A DNA stretch of 64,000 nucleotides, taken from contig CACVBU010000274.1 of assembly GCA_902728285.1 (NCBI GenBank), positions 586,942 to 650,941 on the forward strand. The letters are read 5' to 3'. Numbering within the stretch: position 1 is the first letter of the stretch; each line of letters starts with the position of its first letter. Shown piece by piece: positions 50,101 through 56,216 of this stretch. The notes under the pieces are model-generated. The model did not search any database and was not told the origin of the DNA. It saw nothing but the letters and a program-made list of their open reading frames with translations. The position numbers and the translations under genes are program-made. The stretch is from Clytia hemisphaerica (lineage: Eukaryota > Cnidaria > Hydrozoa > Leptothecata > Clytiidae).

Positions 50101-53100
50101 TTCGAATCAATCAAAATGCGATTTCCCGATAACAATCTACCACCACTGTTCACCATACTCGAACAACTCTACAAACAGACAACTCTCACTTTCCAGGAAT
50201 CAAATACCTTTCAAACTACATCAGGAGTCCGCCAAGGAGGCCCAGAGAGCCCGTTCCTCTTTAATCTCTACATCGATTTTGTCATGCGTGTCTTTATGAG
50301 TGAAGCCAATGCAGAAAGTATCAACTTCTATAAACATTCATACCGTTTGAATCCAAGAAGTATCTCTAGAGCAAATAGAATATCTATGAGAGAGAACAAT
50401 TTACGCAATTGGGGGACATCAACATTACCGTGGTGCGGATACGCGGACGATCTCATCCTTTTTCTCATCAGTCAACTAGATTTGCAAAGCTCTATCAACT
50501 TTCTAGATCAAACGTTTACTCGATTTGGACTATCAATAAACGCTTTGAAAACCGAATCTATGATACTTAACTGTACCGAACAGGATTACCCAAAATCCAT
50601 CATCAAATTGAGGAACATTGATATCAAAAACGTCAAAACGTTCAAATATCTCGGAGCTTTCATTCACTTTGAGGAACCGAATACCGGTGACATCGAGATT
50701 AATTACCGTATTCAACAGGCGACTAACAAATTCGCAGAAATGACCAACCTTCTTCAAAATTTCAATGTCCATTTGAAAACTCGTATCATCTTCTTAAATA
50801 GTTATGTACGTAGTCGCTTAATCTACTCATGCCAAAATTGGAATTTATATTCAAGCCAACTTGAGCGACTAAACGTCACATATCGTCGATTCCTAAGTCG
50901 AATGATTAGAGGTGGTTTTCGTTTCGTAAATGAGTCTAACAACGATTTCCGTTATCAGGTAACCAACAAAAGACTCCATGAAATATGTGGTACATCAGAT
51001 TTGTCAAATTTCATTGGAAAACAGCAGCTGGAATATGCTAAACATGTTATTCGTATGACCCACGAGCGTTCCATTAAACTGTTGATGTTCAACGATGATA
51101 AGTATACGAAACGTGGAAGACCATTTAAAACTTTGCTAGATCAAGTAACTGATCAAAACTCCCTTACCACAGATGGTCTTTGCAACAGTGCTATGTTGAG
51201 AAAATGATTTTCTAATATATTTTTTGTAGTTGTTCTTGCTGATATGATGATCGGTGGGAAGTATCTTGCAATCCAGATCAGCTGATCTGGATTTCTCGAT
51301 GCTTCCCACCCCTATAGTACTAGTCATAGTATTTTGGTAAAATTTATAATGTCGCCTGACTGTCTTGAATGACAGTCAGCCTGTCCCAAGCCAGGATAAA
51401 GACAGAGGGACCCAGAGAGGACTAATTACCCTTTCATTATAACATCGTCTCTCTAAGAGGAAAAAGAATTCGGCCATTCTTTGTTGTTTGTAGATCTGAC
51501 AGGAGAAAACATTTTATTTTCATACTATATATATTTGCCTAGTACATCAGGATGTGCGAGGATGTCCCCTGCCTGGTGTCTAGTGCAGTCGGCTCCAAAG
51601 GAGTCTAAGGTGTTTACACCTTCGTTGATTCATTTTTTGTTTTCTTCTCCTGTCAGTCTACCTGGAGTTTGTTGTCATCTTGTACAGGCCGCTGGGGTAA
51701 TGTCGCCTGACTGTCTTGAATGACAGTCAGCCTGTCCCAAGCCAGATAAAGACAGAGGGACCCAGAGAGGACTAATTACCCTTTCATTATAACATCGTCT
51801 CTCTAAGAGGAAAAAGAATTCGGCCATTCTTTGTTGTTTGTAGATCTGACAGGAGAAAACATTTTATTTTCATACTATATATATTTGCCTAGTACATCAG
51901 GATGTGCGAGGATGTCCCCTGCCTGGTGTCTAGTGCAGTCGGCTCCAAAGGAGTCTAAGGTGTTTACACCTTCGTTGATTCATTTTTTGTTTTCTTCTCC
52001 TGTCAGTCTACCTGGAGTTTGTTGTCATCTTGTACAGGCCGCTGGGGTAATGTCGCCTGACTGTCTTGAATGACAGTCAGCCTGTCCCAAGCCAGGATAA
52101 AGACAGAGGGACCCAGAGAGGACTAATTACCCTTTCATTATAACATCGTCTCTCTAAGAGGAAAAAGAATTCGGCCATTCTTTGTTGTTTGTAGATCTGA
52201 CAGGAGAAAACATTTTATTTTCATACTATATATATAATCGACAAGGTCAAAGGTATCAGTTCATGGATATATCGAACTTTCAAAACAAGGGACCCTACTG
52301 TAATGCTGACCCTATGGAAGACATTGGCAATCCCTCACACTGATTACTGTTCACAGCTATGGTCACCATCCAAGAGACACCAAATGCAACGACTAGAACA
52401 GCTTCAAAAATCATTCCTAAATGGAATATTCTCTTTACAAAAACTGAACTATTGGGAAAAACTTAAAACTCTAAAACTATACAGTCTGGAAAGACGTAGA
52501 GAAAGATATCAAATCATCTATACTTGGTATATCTTAGAGAAATATTCTCCAAATTTCAACCACTCTGAGAACAAAGGGGGTATCACCTGCTACGAAAACC
52601 AGAGGCTCGGACGAAAATGCCACCTTAAAGAAGTAAATTCTAAACACAAAAACATTTGGAGAGGCTCACTATCTGAAGAAGGACCTAAGCTTTTCAATTC
52701 TCTCCCATTCTACATTCGTAATATCACAAACTGCACAAAAATTAAATTCAAAAGACAACTTGACCTTTTTCTTTCCACACTGCCGGACGAACCACTGCTC
52801 CCGAATTATTATCCCTACAGGAGAGCGGATTCAAACAGTGTGAGAGAAATGGTGAATCATCGGATTTCCAAATTGGATGATTGAGAGACTCAAAGAACCC
52901 ATCAAAAGTATCAAAAGTAAGTAACGCACTTGTAACATACAACTCAAAACATACAACTCATAACAAAAGTTCCTGAAAATATTATATGTAATGGAAATGT
53001 AATAATCAAAATATTTTATTTAGAAGACTTAAAAAAACGACACATCATCAACCCCAAAAATTGACAACAAAATGACACTTAAATTATGTAAATAATGATG

Positions 53101-55664
53101 TTATCTCAAAGTATGAGGTTTTGTACAATAAAATATTTATCATGCGTAATAGGATGCCGACGCTGCAAGGTGAGATCGATATTCGAATATTTCTTTATTC
53201 TTTGTATATAACATACGTAACATGCGTATAACTTGAAAAGAAAATTTTTTTGCATGTGTGATATAGATGTAATATAATACAAGTATTACAGGTCTGTGTT
53301 ATACACGGCATAAAACGGGAAATCAAGTGGTAAGCACGTGGGTAGATTTTTAGCTTTAAAATAGTACTAGATCAATAAAATACATTTGGAATTATATTAA
53401 CACTGACCTGTGACCCGTGACCTGCGTTTAACACAACCGACTTTCTTGAAGCCGTTCTGAAATTAACCAATCTGGTTATGTATCGGAATTCCTATGGGAG
53501 TTCTTTTCCGAGATTTGTAAAATAGCTAAGTTGGCAAAAAAACTTTTCCCGGGGGTTTGAGGATAAAACAGAACAAACAGAATAAACAGAACTGCTATCA
53601 TTTGTTTTTTTGTTTAACCATAACATTTAAATTTGCGCTAGAAAATACTTAAATGAATAAGTTAATAATATTCAATACTATTTGTATCTCTCAGAAAATA
53701 AACACTTACAGAACGACATATATAGTTTAGCATTTGGAATACTCCCGTGTTTGGACCATTCTATTGTGGGCGCAAAATAGGGCGGAAACTAAGTAGCTCC
53801 CTCAGTGCAAGATTGCCGTCTCATCTTTATTCGTTGGCGAGAGAACGCAAGCTTATCATTTTTTTCTTGCGCACTCAAGGGGAAAAAGAAAGTGATTGAT
53901 ATTCTTTGAAGGAAAAACGTCAGAAACAAACCCAACAGACGTATTTTGTTGTTGACAATCGATCCTGTGAAGATGAAAAAATTTCTGCTATGCGTTTTTT
54001 CGGAATGCTGAAAAACTCTAATTTCGACCTTCTTTAAGGTAAAGAGGTTGCAAGATTTGGGTTAGCAAGGCAAAAATTGCTAAAAAGCTGGTAAAAAATC
54101 GTAATCCTCAAAAATCGAAGTTCCCGCCTCACTGAAAAACAGTTCCGCTTGCGGAACAGCAGCAATATTGCAGGGTTGTAAGCCCTGGTGGGGGTTAAGC
54201 CCTAGGATATTTGATTTTTTCAACCCTAAAAGTTGCTCATAAGTTTTAAATTCTATTACGTTGTTAGATGTCGGTCAATAGGGCCAGGCGATCTCAATCG
54301 AACGGAATCGTCGATCGAACCAGTCGAACCAAATCGAACGCAATCGACCGATTGAAATTCGATTGTCGAACGCAATCGAATCTCAATCGAATATTACCGC
54401 AATTTTCAGATTCGATTGATGTTCGATTGCGTTCGATTGATGTTCGATTGCGTTCAATCGTCGATTCATTGACCCCCAGATTGTTCATCGCATAATTTCT
54501 ATGGGAAATCGAAAGTAATTTCATTTGGCTTGTGATGTTTGAGAGTTTGGATGTTGGGAAGCTACAAGAATAAAGCCAAACGATCTCAATCGAACGGAAT
54601 CAACGATCGAAGCAGTCGAACAACAATCGAACCAATCGAATATTACCCAGAATTTTGACATTCGATTGAGATTCGATTGCGTTCGACAATCGAATTTCAA
54701 TCGGTTGATTGCGTTCGATTTCTAGCGCCATGAAATGGGACGTTAGAATGGCGGTGGTTCACTTTGACTTAAGCCAATATCTTACTTTACATTGGCTCCT
54801 TATTTATGCCAATAAATACGCCAAAAGTAATTACTGCCTCACTCCGAATATATAGACCTTTTTTCAAAGAGGCCACCCTGTTGAATAATTATGTAGTCCA
54901 GCAGAAAAAAAATGATAAAACCATGCATAATTATATCAATATGCATGATACAGTAATTATCATAGCTGTCAACTTCGCCTCACAAAAATGCGGGAGAGCT
55001 CCAAGTCGGAAAAATTTTCCCCGATAATCCGATTTTTCAAAATCGGAAAATCGGGAAATCGGGGAAATTTTCTCGTAAAATCTGATTTTATTGGAAATTT
55101 TTTTCAGGAAATTGGGGAATTTTTCGTTCTGATCTTTCAAAATCAAGAAATTTCGCCGTTTGGTTTTTCCAAAATCAGAAAATTTTTGGAAATGCGGGAG
55201 ATGCGGGAGAAAATCCCAAAAATGCGGGAGATTTGGCAGAATTTTCTTCACGCGGGAGAAATCGTTGACATGCGGGAGTCTCCCGCTCAATGCGGGAGAG
55301 TTGACAGCTATGAATTATGCATGGCTCTATCATTGTTTTTATGGCTGGACTATAATTATTCAACAGGACGTCCTCTTTGAAAAAAGGTCTATTCGGTGTA
55401 TTATGCACTATTTCCAGCCAGCAGAACAGTCTAACTATATAGAATTAGGCCACACTTGTCCCATTCCAATCCTTGGGATGTTTCATTGTCACTGCACAAA
55501 TATTTCACTCATGTAAAATTTGTGAAAAATAGAATTAGTCCAAAACGCTATCAAAAAAGTATAAACTGTAAACCAAGCAAAACAAAAATAATGTAAACTT
55601 AACAAAAAGATAAGTTTCTTACCCTTCTATCAAAATTGAGTCCAGGTAAAAGTGGTAAAGCCAT
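29186..55664 (-). CDS. EFHC2: EFHC2, DM10-domain axonemal protein, 11 exons
   Basis: Exons (minus strand): 55623-55664, 39946-40033, 39110-39483, 38457-38811, 37845-38088, 37178-37343, 35721-35934, 34504-34739, 30558-30639, 29703-29985, 29186-29313. Junctions are GT-AG and phases match. The total is about 737 codons, close to vertebrate EFHC2 (about 750). The N-terminus MALPLLPG matches EFHC2. Three DM10 domains follow, with signatures YFYLEDDTIQVIERKVENSG, LHYFLADDTVEIRE and ISYFLSDDTILVFEPPQRNSG. The linker PPYNGFGSEEDS is diagnostic. The C-terminal part carries degenerate EF-hand-like segments (GDGHLDYQHF). By family knowledge, EFHC proteins are microtubule inner proteins of ciliary doublets. 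Exon 4 has one extra base in a four-base homopolymer (38509-38512) that stops the frame at 38497. Removing one base restores the conserved NSGRDAVPLFLRRAKLPK. Intron 1 is 15.6 kb and full of retrotransposons. Confidence 0.92.
31164..31187. repeat. (TG)n microsatellite
   Basis: About 12 TG units lie in the EFHC2 intron between exons 9 and 8. Confidence 0.9.
31794..32320. repeat. Degenerate TTTGATTG/TTCGATTG repeat tract
   Basis: Irregular recurrence of GTTTGATT, TTCGATTA and AATCGAAC words over about 500 bases, related to the family at 1-235 and 54285-54722. It is in an EFHC2 intron and is non-coding. Confidence 0.5.
33433..33769. mobile_element. Poly-G/C-ended element, copy 2
   Basis: The left end is CCCCGGGGGGGGCAGCTGGG and the right end CCCAGTGCCCCCCCCGGG. 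A perfect 8-base direct repeat, GCGCCATC, flanks it (33425-33432 and 33770-33777). The interior repeats TGCACTGTAAGGGT three times and CTAAGGGT twice. CCGACGGGTATGTGCGGGCA near the left end is mirrored in type by GCCCGCACATACCGTC near the right end. No reading frame is present. Confidence 0.7.
34852..35102. mobile_element. TA-flanked 251-base MITE, AATAAGAACAA family
   Basis: CACGTTAAAAAAAATAAGAA at the left pairs with TTCTTATAAAAAAACGTG at the right, with TA at 34850-34851 and 35103-35104. Relatives lie at 16090-16355 and 28630-28690. It is in the EFHC2 intron between exons 8 and 7. Confidence 0.7.
35230..35397. mobile_element. 168-base TAA-flanked MITE (Harbinger-type target)
   Basis: The 26-base ends are GGGGCCATCCACATAGTACG... 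and, inverted, GGAGTCATCCATATAGTACG..., flanked by TAA (35227-35229 and 35398-35400). G-runs lie just inside each end. The three-base TWA-type target fits PIF/Harbinger-like miniature elements. Confidence 0.7.
36538..36890. mobile_element. 353-base TTA-flanked Harbinger-type MITE
   Basis: AGGCCGGTCTCCACTTTCGC at the left mirrors GCGAAAGTGGAGTCCGACCT at the right, with TTA flanks (36535-36537 and 36891-36893). It lies between EFHC2 exons 7 and 6. Confidence 0.75.
37021..37150. repeat. 130-base imperfect palindrome near EFHC2 exon 6
   Basis: TGCACCATTGCAA pairs with TTGCAATGGTGCA, and the interior continues pairing (CCAATAGCTGATTGG against CCAATCAGCTGTTGG, and GTGACGTA against TACGTCAC). The outer arm ends 26 bases from the exon 6 splice donor (37177 on the minus strand). 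Confidence 0.75.
37624..37645. repeat. (GACA)n microsatellite
   Basis: About five GACA units lie in the EFHC2 intron between exons 6 and 5. Confidence 0.85.
40034..42061. other. Proximal part of EFHC2 intron 1
   Basis: No gene is seen. The segment 41560-41720 is similar to 215-360 (CAGGTTGGCTTGG... against CAAGGTTGGCTTGGC, then a shared CATTAAAAAGC and GTTTTGC(A/G)GCACATTTTT). A fragment of the GGCGGGAA family lies near 41120-41175. Confidence 0.4.
42072..43238. mobile_element. 1.17 kb MULE-like element with 10-base target duplication
   Basis: The ends are GGGCAGGTCTAATACCTACT and, inverted, GGGCAGGTCTAAAACGCC followed by TAATACCTACTACTTAA. A perfect direct repeat, CTTTCATAAC, flanks it (42062-42071 and 43239-43248). 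The subterminal zones are arrays of TACTTAATAC-like words. No transposase is present. The 9-10 base duplication suggests a Mutator-like non-autonomous element. Confidence 0.8.
43503..43601. mobile_element. 99-base AATCGAAC-family element with CAGACGGTGTC ends
   Basis: CAGACGGTGTCTATCGAACA at the left is mirrored by TGTTCGATTGACACTGTCTG at the right. This is the most compact bounded member of the family seen at 1-235 and 54285-54722. Confidence 0.65.
44932..46383 (+). pseudogene. CR1-like LINE ORF1: PHD-like finger plus CCCH fingers, one in-frame stop
   Basis: One frame runs from ATG at 44932 to TAA at 46381-46383, broken only by TAA at 45172-45174. The same protein continues directly after the stop (DEAVKKLCLKIKNYFEDICQ). 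A Cys-rich PHD-like module follows: ICTEPY, INCIVCGQEVHKQCY, CYICTSC. A Ser/Thr/Pro-rich linker comes next, then a cluster of CCCH-like fingers with spacing CIFYKKGKCKHG...CKYKH, CPKLM...CNAGTKCPHFH and CSSS...CFNDNCNFVH (about 45885-46105). ORF1 proteins of CR1-group LINEs bind RNA, and PHD-like ORF1s are known in that group. The 3' end overlaps the start of the ORF2 endonuclease frame. Confidence 0.75.
48679..51207 (+). CDS. RTE-like endonuclease C-terminus plus reverse transcriptase, open frame
   Basis: Open for about 842 codons from just after the stop at 48676-48678; the first ATG is at 48961. The N-terminal part is the end of an AP-endonuclease: QRFHTFFNETNQSVLNTWF, TWHSPDGKTQKVYDFILS and the catalytic FDSDHRLVTA motif (about 48925). 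Reverse transcriptase motifs follow: ALWKNKGSKQDPSKYRGIS, NGFRKDRGTTDGIF, LFVDLSAAFDHIPR, SGVRQGGPESPFLFNLYID and the catalytic CGYADDLILFL (about 50433-50465). TFKYLGAFIH and a C-terminal region with AKHVIRMTHERS end the protein. YADD instead of FADD, and GVRQGGP instead of GVPQGS, set it apart from the CR1-like LINEs here. It is intact after the truncation point, so it is a young copy, but with no complete endonuclease it is not autonomous. The clade assignment (RTE or RTEX) is inferred. Confidence 0.85.
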   Translation, partial: KSTERANVLVDNLEVNDNGQRFHTFFNETNQSVLNTWFTHKKCRRVTWHSPDGKTQKVYDFILSCSWIRQYVKNCRVYNSFDFDSDHRLVTAIIMKTPTSKAARFINRKKIKQPLKHNLSALKDQTIATNFKTMAINRLNSLVLDVDNNTLNNSLLKAINDAATETLPKKVINVSRQPWHNDDKLNELFNLRDKLVTENANINSIKAVRKKIRYRAKHLKNVYLKQEADQINQLAINREIEKLFQRAKNQNSTLKPVPSSCDPNKLLEHFKSHFNPPQRPDETMPNELRNDHDNLPRFIQELRQISANTDIEDSPPTIEEIQKQIASLKNNKANNDVDPELLKLCDDPVLSQIIHHITTNLWMNNDIPEAWSNSRLKALWKNKGSKQDPSKYRGISIGSTICKLVTNIVLNRLQPWYEAQLSDDQNGFRKDRGTTDGIFELKRVQQITNRKKQPLFLLFVDLSAAFDHIPRHWLFESIKMRFPDNNLPPLFTILEQLYKQTTLTFQESNTFQTTSGVRQGGPESPFLFNLYIDFVMRVFMSEANAESINFYKHSYRLNPRSISRANRISMRENNLRNWGTSTLPWCGYADDLILFLISQLDLQSSINFLDQTFTRFGLSINALKTESMILNCTEQDYPKSIIKLRNIDIKNVKTFKYLGAFIHFEEPNTGDIEINYRIQQATNKFAEMTNLLQNFNVHLKTRIIFLNSYVRSRLIYSCQNWNLYSSQLERLNVTYRRFLSRMIRGGFRFVNESNNDFRYQVTNKRLHEICGTSDLSNFIGKQQLEYAKHVIRMTHERSIKLLMFNDDKYTKRGRPFKTLLDQVTDQNSLTTDGLCNSAMLRK
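51253..51310 (+). other. Strong RNA hairpin after the RTE-like ORF
   Basis: GGTGGGAAGTATC pairs with GATGCTTCCCACC, enclosing the perfect palindrome TCCAGATCAGCTGATCTGGA (51272-51291). It lies 45 bases past the stop codon. It could be a recognition structure for target-primed reverse transcription, although that is inference. Confidence 0.6.
51351..52231 (+). repeat. About 350-base tandem repeat, 2.5 copies
   Basis: Copies lie at 51351-51701, 51702-52051 and 52052-about 52231 (partial). They are almost identical; the visible difference is CCAGGATAAAG against CCAGATAAAG. Each unit starts with the hairpin CTGACTGTC/GACAGTCAG. Full units also contain GACAGGAGAAAAC paired with GTTTTCTTCTCCTGTC. 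The same 80-codon open frame appears in copies 1 and 2 only because the DNA is duplicated, so I do not call it coding. The array forms the 3' region of the RTE-like LINE. Confidence 0.85.
54285..54722. repeat. Two AATCGAAC-family repeats
   Basis: The segments 54285-54480 and about 54575-54722 both begin with a CAGGCGATCTCAATCGAACG-type end and continue with CGATCGAACCAGTCGAAC and CGATTGAAATTCGATTG. These match 126-215 closely. No coding potential is seen. Confidence 0.65.
54855..55389. mobile_element. TA-flanked palindromic MITE, interrupted copy
   Basis: GACCTTTTTTCAAAGAGGCC at the left is mirrored by GAAAAAAGGTC at the right, with TA on both sides. The arms also share CCTGTTGAATAATTATGTAGTCC. 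Removing the insert 54961-55312 and one AATTAT leaves about 177 bases, the size of the intact relative at 58740-58912. Confidence 0.75.
54961..55312. mobile_element. 352-base element with CATAGCTGTCAACT ends and ATGCGGGAG repeats
   Basis: The 14-base inverted ends are CATAGCTGTCAACT. The 6-base duplication AATTAT flanks it (54955-54960 and 55313-55318), and the empty site is visible at about 58846-58856. The interior contains about seven copies of TGCGGGAG plus iterated AAATCGG and GGAAAT words. No reading frame of known type is present. Confidence 0.8.
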
Positions 55665-56209
55665 AACGAAGCCCAAAAGTGGGTGATCCCCTGTCCCCAA
55701 AAAAGTAAAAAAGTGTGTCTGCTTGTAAACTGCTCCTTTGGTTTTTATAGTTGTTTTGATTTCCAGATTACGCTTCGATTCAGGGTGATTGTAAAAATAT
55801 TTATAAAGATAATGTCTAGCTATTCCTGTTGAATTGACAATAAAAAATGAAATAAAACTCTAGAATCATTTCAAAAATGCATTTAATTCATATAGTATTG
55901 TACAAAAAAATTTATTTTGGGAATAAATACTGATCTTTATTTGCTTTAAACCCCCTGAAAAATAAAATTGTTTACAGATCATAGCAACAGCGAGCCATTT
56001 AATTAAAAATGGTAGCTGCATAATGGCCGACTGTTTACATTCGATTTTAGAATTTTTTAGATTTAGATTTTTTTCACTCGTGATTCTGTCTTTCTGTGTC
56101 ATGCCATCATCTTGCCTTGGCCTGCTGCCAACAATATCACTTTAACCATACATCTGTAATAAGAATGGGCAACCACTTGCTTATTTATTTTGCTACTATT
56201 TATTAGGTA
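55665..56209. other. Region upstream of EFHC2 exon 1
   Basis: It presumably holds the EFHC2 promoter and 5'UTR. It is AT-rich. I cannot point to a definite promoter motif or another gene. Confidence 0.3.
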
Positions 56210-56216
56210 CCGTAAC

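Larger units (their letters stand above)
48671..52231 (+). mobile_element. RTE-like LINE inserted into the CR1-like LINE
   Basis: The host LINE reading frame is restored exactly if this interval and one copy of ATATA (48666-48670 and 52232-52236) are removed: the codons DNHI are followed by IDKVKG. The insert is 5'-truncated inside its endonuclease. It has one long intact frame, a hairpin, then about 2.5 copies of a 350-base tandem repeat and a TA-rich tail. Short microsatellite-like tails are typical of RTE-type elements. Confidence 0.8.
46340..52884 (+). pseudogene. CR1-like LINE ORF2: endonuclease plus reverse transcriptase, interrupted
   Basis: An AP-endonuclease-like domain opens with FLNIQGLCPQ, then YSGGVALYIRED, VICGDFNIPH (about 46830) and the catalytic-type VHSDNHL (about 47050). 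The reverse transcriptase follows: YFYAYAKKFSKHKPKVGPL, APGPDGFPAILLK, NYRPVALTSN, VIYLDFSKAFDRVDHT, ISGVPQGSVLGP, and FADDTRLMKE (about 48400). Single-base frame breaks occur near 46500, 47312 (in an A-run) and 48095. At about 48670 the frame is split by the RTE-like insertion. It resumes at 52237 (IDKVKGISSWIYR) and ends at TGA 52882-52884. The start codon is unclear. It is the same family as the dead copy at 20.5 kb. Confidence 0.85.
44258..53438. mobile_element. 9.2 kb composite DNA element enclosing nested LINEs
   Basis: The left end TGGTAAGTATAAAACACAGG (then TCACAGGTCACGGGTCAC) is mirrored at the right as GTGACCTGCGTTTAACACAACC, preceded by GACCTGTGACCC. A perfect 10-base direct repeat, GACTTTCTTG, flanks it (44248-44257 and 53439-53448). 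Both ends carry iterated AGGTCACR words. Inside is a CR1-like LINE, itself split by an RTE-like LINE. The shell lies in intron 1 of EFHC2, with the LINEs antisense to the gene. Its own sequence, 44258 to about 44930 and about 53100-53438, has no recognised transposase. Confidence 0.65.

Noticed and set aside
51481-52073. Identical 80-codon open frames in two consecutive copies
   Set aside because: They lie in the near-perfect 350-base tandem repeat, so the identity comes from DNA duplication. The repeat has hairpins and lies in a LINE 3' region, with no protein-like signal.
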